This document shows positions 19,208 through 28,813 of a stretch of DNA of 64,000 nucleotides, piece after piece. Position numbers and translations under genes: made by a program. Source of the DNA: Sulfitobacter sabulilitoris (lineage in GTDB: Bacteria > Pseudomonadota > Alphaproteobacteria > Rhodobacterales > Rhodobacteraceae); contig NZ_VANS01000003.1 of NCBI RefSeq assembly GCF_005887615.1, forward strand, positions 124,001-188,000, in the 5' to 3' direction. Numbering within the stretch: position 1 is the stretch's first letter; the number at the start of each line of letters is the position of its first letter. The notes below the pieces were generated by a model that saw nothing but the letters and a program-made list of their open reading frames with translations, did not search any database and was not told the origin of the DNA.

Positions 19208-19752
19208 GCCGGCCGCGCAGGGGTGCCGCGGGCCATTGCCCCCGCCGCGACATCGCGCGTGACCACCGCACCGGCGGCGATGATCGCACCGTCGCCGATG
19301 GTCACGCCGGGCAGGATCACCGCCGCCCCGCCGATCCAGACCTGCGCCCCGATTGTCACCGGCAGGCCGCGTTCGATCCCGGCGCTGCGGTGGGCGGGGT
19401 CGCGGTGGTGGTCGGCGCAATAGATCTGTGCGGCGGGCCCGATCATCGTCCGGTCGCCGACAGTCACCGCGGCACTGTCGAGGATCGTGACACCCGCGTT
19501 CAGATAGACCCCCGCGCCGAGATGGATGTTGCATCCGTAGGACGCATGAAACGGCGCTTCGATGAAACAGTCCGGCCCGACGCTGCCCAAAAGTGCTTTC
19601 AGGTCCGGCGCCATCGCGCCACGGGTCTCCGGCGGCAGGCTGCGGTGCGCATGCATGGCGCGCCGGGCGGTGGCGCGCAGCGCCTCCAGCGCGGGGTCGC
19701 GCCCGTCGTACCACGCCCCGCGCATCATCTGGTCAAAGGCACTGTCGGTCAT
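19192..19752 (-). CDS. Sugar O-acetyltransferase, maltose/galactoside type
   Basis: A 186-residue left-handed beta-helix acyltransferase. The helical N-terminus contains [19 protein letters not shown], as in LacA/Maa enzymes. The hexapeptide repeats run from [20 protein letters not shown] to [17 protein letters not shown], with the catalytic His in YCADHHRDP. It would transfer acetyl from acetyl-CoA to a sugar hydroxyl; the sugar is unknown. The ATG at 19752 gives the normal family N-terminus. Confidence 0.88.
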   Translation of the reverse strand: MTDSAFDQMMRGAWYDGRDPALEALRATARRAMHAHRSLPPETRGAMAPDLKALLGSVGPDCFIEAPFHASYGCNIHLGAGVYLNAGVTILDSAAVTVGDRTMIGPAAQIYCADHHRDPAHRSAGIERGLPVTIGAQVWIGGAAVILPGVTIGDGAIIAAGAVVTRDVAAGAMARGTPARPAYQSP

Positions 19753-19798
19753 CGGCGCATGGCTCCGGTCTCTGCGAGGGTGGTCTTGTCGGGCGGTC

Positions 19799-22246
19799 TT
19801 ATTTGCGCGGCTTGGCGCGCAGCGTCGGGTCGGCTTGGGTCGGATCCTCGGGCCAGGGGTGGCGCGGATACCGTCCGCGCATGTCGCGGCGCACATCCGC
19901 ATAGGAACTGGCCCAAAATCCCGGCAGGTCGTCGGTTACCTGCACCGGGCGCTGCGCCGGCGACAGCAGCGTCATCTGCACGGGAGTGCCTGCGACGGTG
20001 GGGTGCTCGGTCACGCCGAACACTTCTTGCAGGCGCAGCGACACCTGTGGCTGCGTCCCATCGTAGTCGATCGGGATCTTGCGGCCCAGCGGCGTGACGA
20101 AATGCGCGGGTGCCTCCCGGTCGAGGGCCTGCATCTGGGTCCAGTCGAGACGCGCGCGCAGCGCCTCCGTCATGTCAAAGCGCTTCCAGTCCGCCGCGCT
20201 GCGCACACCGGCCAGATGCGGCAGCAACCATGCCTCGAGGCTGTCCATCAACGCGTCTTCCGAAAAATCGGGAAATTCGGGGTGTGCGGCATGCATCAGC
20301 CCGGCGCGCCGCATCAGCCGCGCGGCGGAGGGGGAGGGGAGCAGACCCAGTTGGCGCACGCCCTCCAGCATCGCCTGCGCCACGGCCTGCGGGGGGGCGT
20401 CGGTCCAGATGCGATCCTCGAGCACCAGCGCGCCGAACCGTTTCTGCCGGCGCGCCAGAACGCGCCCCTCGCGCCGCGACCACAGGCAGACGTCATGCCA
20501 CGCGATCTGGTCGGCAAAGGTCGCGCGCAGGTCGGCCTCGCTGATCCGCGCGGCCTGCCGTATGCGGGCCTCGCGCGGGTCGCCGTCCAGATCCGTGGCG
20601 ACCAGCAACCGGTCGCCCGCCATCGGATCGCCCTGCGGCATCACCGCGCCCTTGCCGCCGGCCAGCACATAGCGCGGTGCGTCGCCCGCGCGGCGCAGGC
20701 CGACGCGGTCGGGATAGGCCAGCGCGGCCAGCACGCCGGTATCGTCGGGGCCGGTTCCCGCCGTGCCGGCGGCCAGTCGCTTGGCGTCCTGCCGGATGCG
20801 TGCCAGCGTCGGGCGGTGCGGCTCGCCCCCATGCGCGCGCTGGAACGCCTGCGGATCGGTGCAGGCGGCGACGCGCAGGGCCAGATCGGCGGGCGCACCG
20901 CGCAGCACGTCGCGTTCCGACAGGATGGCCGCCAGCAGCGGTGCGCCACGTCCGCCATGCGCCACCATATGGCCCAGCCGCGGGTGCAGCGGCAGCGCCG
21001 ACAACGTGCGGCCATGCTCGGTGATCCGGCCCTGCGCATCCAGCGCGCCAAGCATCCGCAAGACGCCGCGCGCCTCGGCCAGACGGCCCTCGTGCGGAGG
21101 TGTGACAAAGGCCAGTTCGTCCGCGCCCGCGCCCCAGTTGGCCAGTTCCAGCGCGAAACCGGTCAGATCGCCGGCCTCGATCTCGGCGGGCGGATAGGCC
21201 GACAGCGCGCCATCCTCGCCGCGGGTCCAGAGCTTGTAACACGCCCCCGGCGCAACCCGCCCCGCCCGGCCCGCGCGCTGCGTCGCCTCGGCGCGGGTGA
21301 CGCGGGTGGTGATCAGCCGCGACATGCCCGATCCGGGGTCGAATTCCGCGCGCCGCGACAGCCCGCCATCGACCACGACCCGGATGCCTTCGATGGTCAG
21401 CGACGTCTCGGCGATGGAGGTCGCGAGCACGACCTTGCGGCCGGTGCGCGCGGGGGCGATGGCGGCCTGCTGGGCCTTGAACTCCATCGCGCCGAACAGC
21501 GGGTGCAGGGTCACGTCATCGGGCAGGTGCGGGCGCAGGGCGGCTTCGGTGCGGCGGATCTCGCCCTCGCCGGGCAGAAAGGCCAGAACGCTGCCCTGCG
21601 CCCCGGCCAGCGCCGTCAGCACCAGATCGGCCAGGCCCTGTTCGAACCGCTGCGCCTTGGGGCGGGGTTTGGGCAGCCAGTGCTCCGCCACCTCGAAGCT
21701 GCGCCCCTGGGAGGTGACCACGGGCGCGCCCATGATCGCGGCGACGGGCGCGGCATCGAGCGTGGCGGACATCGCCACCAGCAACAGGTCATCGCGCAGC
21801 GCCCCCGCAACATCCAGGCACAGCGCAAGCCCCAGATCGGCATTCAGCGAACGTTCGTGGAATTCGTCGAAAATGACCGCGCCGATGCCGGGCAGGTCGG
21901 GGCGATCCTGCACCATGCGCGTCAGGATTCCTTCGGTGACGACCTCGATCCGGGTGGAATTGCCGACCTGGGACGCGCCGCGCACGCGAAAGCCCACGGT
22001 CTGCCCCACGGGTTCGCCCAGCGTCTGCGCCATCCGTTCGGCGGCCGCGCGTGCGGCGAGGCGGCGCGGCTCCAGCATCACGATCTTGCCGGGCGTCACG
22101 CCCGCGTCCAGCATCGCCAGCGGCACGCGCGTCGTCTTGCCCGCGCCCGGCGGCGCTTGCAGCACCACGCGGGCGCGGCTGCGCAGCGCGGCGATCACTT
22201 GCGGCATGACGGCGTCGATAGGCAATGCAAAGGCGTCTTGGGTCAT
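19799..22246 (-). CDS. hrpB: ATP-dependent helicase HrpB
   Basis: An 815-residue DEAH/RHA-type helicase. Walker A is [17 protein letters not shown] (about residues 34-50), motif II is [14 protein letters not shown], motif [12 protein letters not shown], and motif [14 protein letters not shown]. The C-terminal HrpB-specific domain follows, ending [18 protein letters not shown]. HrpB proteins are widespread in proteobacteria with an uncertain RNA-related role. The start lies 94 bp from the divergent meaB start. Its opposite strand carries a very long spurious frame, explained by GC-rich codon bias. Confidence 0.93.
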   Translation of the reverse strand: MTQDAFALPIDAVMPQVIAALRSRARVVLQAPPGAGKTTRVPLAMLDAGVTPGKIVMLEPRRLAARAAAERMAQTLGEPVGQTVGFRVRGASQVGNSTRIEVVTEGILTRMVQDRPDLPGIGAVIFDEFHERSLNADLGLALCLDVAGALRDDLLLVAMSATLDAAPVAAIMGAPVVTSQGRSFEVAEHWLPKPRPKAQRFEQGLADLVLTALAGAQGSVLAFLPGEGEIRRTEAALRPHLPDDVTLHPLFGAMEFKAQQAAIAPARTGRKVVLATSIAETSLTIEGIRVVVDGGLSRRAEFDPGSGMSRLITTRVTRAEATQRAGRAGRVAPGACYKLWTRGEDGALSAYPPAEIEAGDLTGFALELANWGAGADELAFVTPPHEGRLAEARGVLRMLGALDAQGRITEHGRTLSALPLHPRLGHMVAHGGRGAPLLAAILSERDVLRGAPADLALRVAACTDPQAFQRAHGGEPHRPTLARIRQDAKRLAAGTAGTGPDDTGVLAALAYPDRVGLRRAGDAPRYVLAGGKGAVMPQGDPMAGDRLLVATDLDGDPREARIRQAARISEADLRATFADQIAWHDVCLWSRREGRVLARRQKRFGALVLEDRIWTDAPPQAVAQAMLEGVRQLGLLPSPSAARLMRRAGLMHAAHPEFPDFSEDALMDSLEAWLLPHLAGVRSAADWKRFDMTEALRARLDWTQMQALDREAPAHFVTPLGRKIPIDYDGTQPQVSLRLQEVFGVTEHPTVAGTPVQMTLLSPAQRPVQVTDDLPGFWASSYADVRRDMRGRYPRHPWPEDPTQADPTLRAKPRK

Positions 22247-22340
22247 GGCCGATGCTTACTGCGGAACGGCGGCAGCGCCAAGGGACTGGACATTCGCGCG
22301 GGGCTGCCGGAAAAACGGGGCCAATCACGGGGGCAGGGCA

Positions 22341-23330
22341 ATGGACATCGACGATCTGGCACAGCGGGTCATATCCGGCGAACGGCGCGCATTGGCCCGT
22401 GCGATCACGCTCGTCGAAAGCGGTCGGCCCGATCACCGCGCGCAGGCCGCCAAATTGCTGGACGCAATGCCACGCGACCGCCAGGCGCTGCGCATCGGGC
22501 TGTCCGGTACGCCCGGCGTGGGCAAGTCGACCTTCATCGAAAGCTTCGGTCTGATGCTGACGGGGCAGGGTCTGCGGGTGGCGGTGCTGGCGGTGGACCC
22601 AAGTTCCGCGCGGTCGGGCGGTTCGATCCTGGGCGACAAGACGCGCATGGATCTGCTGTCGCGCGACCCGAACGCCTATATCCGCCCCTCGCCCAGCCAG
22701 ACGCACCTGGGCGGTGTCGCCCGCCGCACCCGCGAGGCCGTGAGCCTGTGCGAGGGCGCGGGCTTTGACGTGATCCTGATCGAAACCGTGGGCGTGGGCC
22801 AATCCGAAACGGTCGTGGCGGAAATGGCCGACGCCTTTCTGCTGCTGCTGGCGCCGGCGGGCGGGGACGAATTGCAGGGGGTCAAGCGCGGCATCATGGA
22901 GATCGCGGATATCATCGTGATCAACAAGGCCGATGGCGATCTGAAGGCGGCGGCGACCCGAACCTGTGCCGATTACGCCGGCGCGCTGCGGCTGTTGCGC
23001 AAGCGCCCCCAGGATCCCGCGGGATTTCCAAAGGCGATGATGGTCTCGGCGCTGGAGGATCGGGGCCTGAGCGAGGTCTGGGACAGCCTGCAGGAGCTTG
23101 TCGCGTGGCGCCGCGCCGAAGGATTCTGGGACCGCACGCGCGCGGAGCAGGCAAAATACTGGTTCCGGCAGGACGTGCGCGCGGCCCTTCTGGCGCAGCT
23201 TGACGCGCCCCCTGTCCGGGCCGCGCTCGAGGATCTGAGCGGGCAAGTCGCCGCCGGGGATCAGGACCCCGCCGCCGCCGCGCAGCAGTTCCTGGCACAA
23301 TTGCGCGACGGGCTGGCGGGAAAGTCGTGA
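22341..23330 (+). CDS. meaB: Methylmalonyl-CoA mutase-associated GTPase MeaB
   Basis: A 329-residue G3E-family P-loop GTPase that guards B12-dependent acyl-CoA mutases. Walker A is GLSGTPGVGKSTFIESFG (about residues 53-70). Then AVDPSSARSGGSILGDKTRM, VILIETVGVGQSE (Walker B region) and DIIVINKADGD (base-specificity NKAD). In Rhodobacteraceae it supports methylmalonyl- or ethylmalonyl-CoA mutase. The ATG at 22341 begins MDIDDLAQRVISGERRALAR, the standard N-terminus. The mutase genes are not in this window. Confidence 0.92.
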   Translation: MDIDDLAQRVISGERRALARAITLVESGRPDHRAQAAKLLDAMPRDRQALRIGLSGTPGVGKSTFIESFGLMLTGQGLRVAVLAVDPSSARSGGSILGDKTRMDLLSRDPNAYIRPSPSQTHLGGVARRTREAVSLCEGAGFDVILIETVGVGQSETVVAEMADAFLLLLAPAGGDELQGVKRGIMEIADIIVINKADGDLKAAATRTCADYAGALRLLRKRPQDPAGFPKAMMVSALEDRGLSEVWDSLQELVAWRRAEGFWDRTRAEQAKYWFRQDVRAALLAQLDAPPVRAALEDLSGQVAAGDQDPAAAAQQFLAQLRDGLAGKS

Positions 23331-23470
23331 TTTGCCGCTTGGGGCGGGTTGACCCCTGCCGCGATTCCCACTAAAGCCAGCGAACGAAATTCCGGGGCGC
23401 GGCCTTTGGCTGCCCCCTTTTGTCGTTACACCGGACCGCCGGTCACGACCCGAAACAAGAGGATGATCCT

Positions 23471-23770
23471 ATGTCGCGTGTGTGCGAATTGACCGGAAAA
23501 GGCCCGATGACTGGCAACAACGTCAGCCACGCCAACAACAAGACACGCCGCCGGTTCCTGCCGAACCTCAACGACGTGTCCCTGCAGTCCGAAGCGCTGG
23601 GTCGTGCGTTCAAGTTCCGCATCTCGGCGGCCGCGCTGCGCAGCGTCGATCACCGCGGCGGTCTGGACAAGTACCTGGCCAAGGCCAAGGACATCGAACT
23701 GTCGGCCAACGCGCTGAAGGTCAAGAAAGCCATCGCCAAGTCGAGCGCGACAGCGGATGCGCTGAGCTAA
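23471..23770 (+). CDS. rpmB: 50S ribosomal protein L28
   Basis: A 99-residue basic ribosomal protein with the L28 start [20 protein letters not shown] and [18 protein letters not shown]. Length is normal. The ATG at 23471 follows AAGAGGATG. Monocistronic here, with its own terminator shortly after. Confidence 0.96.
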   Translation: MSRVCELTGKGPMTGNNVSHANNKTRRRFLPNLNDVSLQSEALGRAFKFRISAAALRSVDHRGGLDKYLAKAKDIELSANALKVKKAIAKSSATADALS

Positions 23771-23801
23771 CCATCGCCTGCCACCCGGCACGTGATCGCG
23801 A

Positions 23802-23837
23802 CCCTGCCCCTAATCGGGCGGGGTTTTGTCGTTTTTC
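23802..23837 (+). terminator. Intrinsic terminator of rpmB
   Basis: Stem CCCTGCCC/GGGCGGGG (one G-T pair) with a short loop, followed by TTTTGTCGTTTTT. It lies 31 bp after the rpmB stop. Confidence 0.75.
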
Positions 23838-23876
23838 CATGGTGCCGCGGCACGGCGGTGATGTAGGACGGCGCGG

Positions 23877-24233
23877 ATGATGCGCGCGCGACGCCCGATG
23901 ATGGCCTTTGGCCTTGCCCTGTGTCTGGCCCTGACCGGCCAAAGCATGGCCGTTGCGCGCGGTGCCGCCGCCGCGACGGGGCAGATGGTGCTGTGCCGGG
24001 GCACGGGATCGGCCATCGTCCATACCGACAAGGACGGTCGGCCGACCTCCGCCCCCCATGTCTGCCCCGAGTGTGCGCTGATATTGCTGTCGGCGGTCTT
24101 GCCGCCCGATGCCCTGCCCACGCCCGACCTTGCGACCGTGCTGCGGGCCATGCCCGCGACGACCGCGCGGCGGCAGGCTGCGCGGCGGATCGCCGACCGG
24201 ACGCGTGCGCCGCCGTTGTCGGTTGCCGCCTGA
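23877..24233 (+). CDS. Small exported Cys-containing protein near copper chaperone
   Basis: A 118-residue protein with a signal peptide (FGLALCLALTGQSMAVARG, about residues 11-29). The mature part has three Cys, in MVLCRGTG and HVCPECA, then an Ala/Arg-rich tail. It resembles short DUF2946-type proteins that often sit beside copper-handling genes; this match is from memory of the pattern, not a search. It precedes the PCu(A)C chaperone by 49 bp on the same strand, so a role in copper delivery is a fair inference. Confidence 0.6.
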   Translation: MMRARRPMMAFGLALCLALTGQSMAVARGAAAATGQMVLCRGTGSAIVHTDKDGRPTSAPHVCPECALILLSAVLPPDALPTPDLATVLRAMPATTARRQAARRIADRTRAPPLSVAA

Positions 24234-24282
24234 CCGACCCGATCCCATCTATGACCGATACCGACTGAACAGGAGAACCTCC

Positions 24283-24768
24283 ATGTCTGTCCCGATGTTT
24301 CGCGCGACGGCCTTTGCCGCCGCAATCGTGCTTTGTGCCCCGGCCATGGCCTTTGCCACGGGCATCACCATCACCGACCCCTATGCGCGCAGTTCCACCC
24401 CGACGTCCCCGACGGGCGCGGCATTTCTGCTGATCGAAAACAACACGGATACCGACGACAGGCTGATCGCGGCAAGGTCGGACGTGGCCGATAAGGTCAT
24501 GCTCCACACCCATGTCGAGGACGCAAACGGCGTGGCCCGGATGACCATGATCGAGGGCGGCATCGAAATCCCCGCGGGCCAAGCCCACGTGATGAAGCGA
24601 GGTGGCGATCACGTGATGATGATGGGCCTGACCCGGCCGATGGTGCAGGGTGAGGAGATCACGATCACCCTGACGTTCGAGAGCGCGGGCGACATCAAGA
24701 TCGCCGTTCCGATCGACCATGACCGCGTCTCCGACCCGATCGCCGTTTCAGTGGACGCAACCAACTAG
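24283..24768 (+). CDS. Periplasmic copper chaperone PCu(A)C
   Basis: A 161-residue exported protein. After a signal peptide (cleavage near AFA, about residue 25) comes GITITDPYARSSTPTSPTGA, typical of the family. The Cu(I) ligand pattern is visible as HTHVEDANGVARM and later HVMKRGGDHVMMMGL (His/Met pairs). These chaperones deliver copper to the CuA centre of cytochrome oxidase. AGGAG lies 8 bases before the ATG. A later Met at 24295 is a possible alternative start. Confidence 0.88.
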   Translation: MSVPMFRATAFAAAIVLCAPAMAFATGITITDPYARSSTPTSPTGAAFLLIENNTDTDDRLIAARSDVADKVMLHTHVEDANGVARMTMIEGGIEIPAGQAHVMKRGGDHVMMMGLTRPMVQGEEITITLTFESAGDIKIAVPIDHDRVSDPIAVSVDATN

Positions 24769-24787
24769 CCCCGTCTGAAAGGGCAGT

Positions 24788-25507
24788 CTAAAAGGGCAGT
24801 TTCGGGCGGGGTGCGGCATGGCCCAGCATCTCGTCCACCCAGCGCGGCAGCGTCCAGCTTGCCGATCCTTCGCGGTAGTCTTCGAACAGGTTACCCACGG
24901 CGGAGCGTTCGAGGTTGAATTCGATCGTGCGCGCGCCAAAACGACGGGCCTCGGCGACGAAGCCCGCCGCCGGGTACACGTTGCCCGATGTGCCGACTGC
25001 GGCGAACACGTCGGCCTCCGCCAGGTGGTCGAAAATCTCGTCCATATGATAGGGCATCTCGCCGAACCACACGATGTCGGGCCGGGCGGTGCCGCGCCCG
25101 CAGGCCGGGCAGGCATCGCCCGGCGCCATCACACGCGGCGCATCCCAGCGATGATCGCAGGCCCCGCAAAGCGCCCCTGACAACGCCCCATGCATATGGA
25201 TCACCCGCCGCATCCCGGCCTTTTCGTGCAGATCATCCACGTTTTGCGTGACCAAAACGACCTCGCCGTCATACTCCGCTTCCAGCCGCGCCAGCGCCAT
25301 GTGTCCTTCGTTCGGGGCGGCATCGGCGGCCTGTGCGCGGCGCGCGTTGTAGAAATCGACCACCAGCTTGGGGTCGCGGGCAAAGCCCTCGGGCGTGGCC
25401 ACGTCCTCCACCCGGTGCTGTGCCCAAAGCCCGTTTTCGGCGCGAAAGGTGCCCAAGCCGCTTTCGGCGGAAATGCCCGCTCCGGTCAGGATGACGATCT
25501 TGCTCAT
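24788..25507 (-). CDS. cobB: NAD-dependent protein deacylase (sirtuin)
   Basis: A 239-residue class III sirtuin. It shows ILTGAGISAESGLGTFR (NAD site, about residues 6-22), VTQNVDDLHEKAG, the catalytic His in VIHMHGALSG, and a zinc knuckle made of CGAC and CPAC. It removes acyl groups from Lys using NAD. The start overlaps the stop of the LysR gene as ATGA, so both are translated from one mRNA. Confidence 0.93.
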   Translation of the reverse strand: MSKIVILTGAGISAESGLGTFRAENGLWAQHRVEDVATPEGFARDPKLVVDFYNARRAQAADAAPNEGHMALARLEAEYDGEVVLVTQNVDDLHEKAGMRRVIHMHGALSGALCGACDHRWDAPRVMAPGDACPACGRGTARPDIVWFGEMPYHMDEIFDHLAEADVFAAVGTSGNVYPAAGFVAEARRFGARTIEFNLERSAVGNLFEDYREGSASWTLPRWVDEMLGHAAPRPKLPF

Positions 25508-26490
25508 GTGTTTGCTCCTGCGTCCTGGCTGTCGAGGATCCGCAATTCGCCGGCAAGCCACGGCAGCCGGATCAGCGCGGGGTCGATCATATGCGCTTGC
25601 ATCAAGCGCCGCATCGTCTGGGCGACATCCCTGGGCACGCGACCGGCCCAGTCGGCACTGGCAAAGAGCGAAATCTGCCGTGCAAATGGCGCGAAGGGCA
25701 GGGGGTGGGCATCGACCTGATCGTGGAACCGCGCCGCCCGCATGAAGCCAAGCGGCGTCGTCACCGACCACCCGATCCCGCGGGCGACCATCGCCATCAG
25801 CGCCAGATGGCTGCCGATCTCGAACCGCTCGGCGCAAACGATCTGCTGGCGGGCCAGATGCGCTTCGATCTGGCGGCCGATCAACTGTTCCTTTTCGTAG
25901 CGCAGGAACGGCAGGTCGCCCAATTGGCCCATTGTGTCGCCGCCCTGCCGCACACGGTCGCGCGGCGTGACAAGGATAAAGGGATCGCGGGCCAGGGGAT
26001 ATTCCACAACCCCGTCCAACACCGCACCGGAACTGGCCGAGATCGCCAGATGCAGCCGTTTTTCCGCCATCGCCTCGGACAATTCATGGCTGGGCGCAGT
26101 GATCATCTTGAACCGGCACCGTGTCAGGCTGTCGGCCAGAACCGTCGCCAGCCGTGGCGTCAGGTCGTTGTCGAAATCGTCGATGATCCCGATGCTGAGC
26201 GCGCTCAGATGCGCAAGATCCATCACAGTAAGTTCGCTTTGCGCCAGTCGCAGTTCCGCCAGCGCCGCCTCGGTCCGGACCAGAAAGCTGACACCGGCGG
26301 GCGTCAGCCGCATGGGCCGCTTTGCGTGATCGACCAGCGCGGTATCCAACGCGGTCTCAAGATTGCGCAACTGCTGGCTGACGGCAGGCTGGCTCAACCC
26401 GGTCAACGCCGAGGCCTGCGCCACTGATCCGCTGCTGGCCAATGCCTCGAAGACCTCGAGCCCGCGCAGGGTGACCCCCTTCATCAGCAT
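25504..26490 (-). CDS. LysR-family transcriptional regulator
   Basis: A 328-residue LysR regulator. The winged helix is GLEVFEALASSGSVAQASAL followed by TGLSQPAVSQQLRNLETALD (about residues 8-47), with the effector-binding domain after residue 90. The ATG at 26490 has AAAGGAGAGG upstream; the longer reading to 26556 lacks this. Coupling to a sirtuin gene suggests it may sense metabolic state or control the operon itself, but the target is unknown. Confidence 0.88.
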   Translation of the reverse strand: MLMKGVTLRGLEVFEALASSGSVAQASALTGLSQPAVSQQLRNLETALDTALVDHAKRPMRLTPAGVSFLVRTEAALAELRLAQSELTVMDLAHLSALSIGIIDDFDNDLTPRLATVLADSLTRCRFKMITAPSHELSEAMAEKRLHLAISASSGAVLDGVVEYPLARDPFILVTPRDRVRQGGDTMGQLGDLPFLRYEKEQLIGRQIEAHLARQQIVCAERFEIGSHLALMAMVARGIGWSVTTPLGFMRAARFHDQVDAHPLPFAPFARQISLFASADWAGRVPRDVAQTMRRLMQAHMIDPALIRLPWLAGELRILDSQDAGANT

Positions 26491-26587
26491 GTTCGCCTCT
26501 CCTTTGTATTCTGCTTTTGTGAAACCAGTGGCCCGTTTCGTCAATAGAACCTGCAAGTCCGCGGCTTCGCCCTGTCGCTTTGCTTAT

Positions 26588-26620
26588 GTTTCTTTCGGCC
26601 AAATACACCTTCGCCGGAGG
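26588..26620 (-). repeat. CCTCCGGCG-type dispersed repeat, copy 2
   Basis: Minus-strand unit CCTCCGGCGAAGGTG to AAAGAAAC, related to 1661-1693. It also forms the perfect palindrome GCCGGAGGCCTCCGGC at 26613-26628. No minus-strand gene ends here, so it is not an obvious terminator. Confidence 0.45.
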
Positions 26621-26786
26621 CCTCCGGCCTTGCCGCGCGTACGCCATCCCCGCATCGCGGGCCGTCATGGCGCATCACCACCACGCCATTTCCCGCCTCT
26701 CGTTGAATAGCCCTTGAAAATATCGACAAATGCGCCCATTTAAGCCTGCGCTCACATGTGGTGGGCTTTGCATGCAAGGAGAGACC

Positions 26787-27005
26787 ATGGCCAAGGAAGA
26801 TACGCTCGAATTTCCCGGTGTCGTGAAGGAACTCCTGCCCAATGCGACATTTCGGGTCGAGCTTGAAAACGGCCATGAGATCATCGCGCATACGGCAGGC
26901 AAGATGCGCAAGAACCGCATCCGTGTTCTGGCTGGCGACAAGGTACAGGTCGAGATGACCCCATATGATCTGACCAAGGGTCGGATCAACTACCGCTTCA
27001 AGTAA
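26787..27005 (+). CDS. infA: Translation initiation factor IF-1
   Basis: A 72-residue OB-fold protein, [20 protein letters not shown] and [20 protein letters not shown], the full IF-1 pattern. GGAGA precedes the ATG. It heads infA-maf-RNase G-yacG, with a gap of 4 bp to maf. Confidence 0.97.
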   Translation: MAKEDTLEFPGVVKELLPNATFRVELENGHEIIAHTAGKMRKNRIRVLAGDKVQVEMTPYDLTKGRINYRFK

Positions 27006-27009
27006 ACCG

Positions 27010-27585
27010 TTGTTTATACTCGGGTCGGCAAGTCCGCGCCGCAAGGAATTGCTGGCGCAAATCGGCGTTGTGCCCGATGCGGTGCGCGCGCCGGACATTG
27101 ATGAATCCCCCCTCAGGGCGGAGTTGCCGCGCCCCTATTGCACGCGCATCACCCGCGCCAAGGTGGCCGCGGTGACCGCAGGCCCCGACGATATCGTGCT
27201 GTGCGCGGATACCACCGTCGCCGTGGGCCGCCGGATCCTGGGCAAGCCCGAGGATGCGCAGGACGCGGAGCGGTTTCTGCGGATGCTGTCGGGGCGGCGT
27301 CACAAGGTCGTCACGGCGGTGGCCGTGCGCCGGGGCGACCGGATATGGGAACGCGACGTTCAAAGCACCGTGCGCATGAAATCCCTCTCGGACGACGAAC
27401 TGGCCGCCTACCTCGCCACCGGAGACTGGCGGGGCAAGGCCGGCGGATATGCGATCCAGGGCCCGGCGGCCGTGCTGATCCCGTGGATCAGCGGGTCGTT
27501 CACGGGCATCGTCGGCCTGCCCCTGGCCGAAACCGCGACCCTGCTGCGCGCAGCGGGTTACCCCTTGAACGGAGGCGCCGCATGA
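27010..27585 (+). CDS. Maf family nucleotide pyrophosphatase
   Basis: A 191-residue Maf protein with [16 protein letters not shown] (about residues 4-19), the [17 protein letters not shown] motif and [16 protein letters not shown]. Maf proteins hydrolyse non-canonical or UTP/dTTP nucleotides and are linked to division arrest. The start is TTG at 27010, 4 bp after infA; no ATG fits the conserved N-terminus, so low-level coupled translation is likely. Confidence 0.9.
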   Translation: MFILGSASPRRKELLAQIGVVPDAVRAPDIDESPLRAELPRPYCTRITRAKVAAVTAGPDDIVLCADTTVAVGRRILGKPEDAQDAERFLRMLSGRRHKVVTAVAVRRGDRIWERDVQSTVRMKSLSDDELAAYLATGDWRGKAGGYAIQGPAAVLIPWISGSFTGIVGLPLAETATLLRAAGYPLNGGAA

Positions 27586-28607
27586 AGGGCCGCAGCATCA
27601 TTTTGGACCATCTTGGCGACCGCGAGGCGGCGGCGCTGATCGTGGATGGGCAGCTCGATGACCTTTTGGTCGATGCCGACGCCCCGCGCCCCGGCACGGT
27701 GTACCGCGCGATCGCGGACCGGCCCGTCAAGGGGCAGGGCGGCATGTTCCTCAAGACTCCCGATGGCCCTGCTTTTCTGCGTCAGATCAAGGGCCTGTCG
27801 CCCGGACAGGCCATTCTTGTGCAGGTCACGGGCCACGCCGAGACGGGCAAGGCGCTGCCGGTGACCGAAAAGCTGCTGTTCAAGAGCCGCTATGCGATCG
27901 TCACGCCCGATGCGCCGGGGTTGAACATCTCGCGCAGCATCAAGGACGAGGCTGAACGCGACCGCCTGCTGGAGATCGCGCACGACTCGCTGGGCGACAC
28001 GCCGGGCGTCGGGCTGATTTTGCGGTCGTGTTGCGCGGGCGCCGGCGCGGAGGACATCGCTGAAGACATCGCCGCGATGGCCGATCTGGCCGCGACCGTG
28101 GCCGAAGACAGCGGCACCGGTCCGGAAACCCTGATCGAAGGGGACGGCCCGCATGTGCTGGCCTGGCGCGACTGGGTGGAGCCCGCGGATGTGGTGACGG
28201 ACCCTGGCGGGTTCGAGGCGCAGGGCGTGATGGAGGCGATCGACACCGCGCGTGGCCCGGCGGTATCGCTGGGCGGTGGCGCGATGATGTACGTCGAAGT
28301 CACCCGTGCGCTGATCGCCGTGGATGTGAACACCGGCTCGGACGCATCGCTGGCGGCAGGGGTCAAGGCCAACATGGCCTGCGCGCGCGCCTTGCCCCGC
28401 GCATTGCGGGTGCGGGGCCTTGGTGGGCAGATCACGCTGGATCTGGCGCCGATGCCGAAGAAGGACCGCCGCCCGTTCGAGACGGCGCTGCGCCAGGCGT
28501 TTCGCCGCGATGACGTGGATACGGCGCTGGTCGGCTGGACCCCGCTGGGCCATTTCGAACTGCAACGCAAACGCGCGAGGATTCCGCTGGCGGAGGCGCT
28601 GACATGA
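27582..28607 (+). CDS. Ribonuclease E/G family protein, short form
   Basis: A 341-residue RNase E/G-type endoribonuclease. The catalytic metal sites are in [20 protein letters not shown] and [12 protein letters not shown] reduced S1-like part lies around [10 protein letters not shown] to [10 protein letters not shown]. The zinc-link Cys motif and degradosome scaffold of RNase E are absent, so it is a minimal RNase G type, as is usual for the second copy in Rhodobacteraceae. It overlaps maf and yacG by ATGA at both ends. Confidence 0.85.
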   Translation: MKGRSIILDHLGDREAAALIVDGQLDDLLVDADAPRPGTVYRAIADRPVKGQGGMFLKTPDGPAFLRQIKGLSPGQAILVQVTGHAETGKALPVTEKLLFKSRYAIVTPDAPGLNISRSIKDEAERDRLLEIAHDSLGDTPGVGLILRSCCAGAGAEDIAEDIAAMADLAATVAEDSGTGPETLIEGDGPHVLAWRDWVEPADVVTDPGGFEAQGVMEAIDTARGPAVSLGGGAMMYVEVTRALIAVDVNTGSDASLAAGVKANMACARALPRALRVRGLGGQITLDLAPMPKKDRRPFETALRQAFRRDDVDTALVGWTPLGHFELQRKRARIPLAEALT

Positions 28608-28804
28608 CCTGCCCGATGTGCGACCGCGAGACGGTGCAGAAATACCGCCCGTTTTGTTCCAGGCGATGCGCCGATCTGGATCTGGCGAAATGGTTCAACG
28701 GCGGTTACGCGGCGCCATCCAATGATCCCGACGACATGGACGATCTGGAACAGGCAATGGACCGCGCCGCACGCGACGCGGACAGGCCCGAAAAGCCGCA
28801 TTAG
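28604..28804 (+). CDS. yacG: DNA gyrase inhibitor YacG
   Basis: A 66-residue zinc-binding protein. The four Cys ligands are CPMC and CSRRC; then DLAKWFNGGY, the conserved helix. YacG binds GyrB. Last gene of the infA operon; it ends 9 bp from the convergent Anbu gene. Confidence 0.92.
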   Translation: MTCPMCDRETVQKYRPFCSRRCADLDLAKWFNGGYAAPSNDPDDMDDLEQAMDRAARDADRPEKPH

Positions 28805-28813
28805 AGGCTCGGG

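Noticed and set aside
19562-22768. A very long open frame on the plus strand across hrpB
   Set aside because: It lies wholly antisense to hrpB and neighbours, has a Arg/Gln/His-rich composition and no domain; it is a product of GC-rich codon use.
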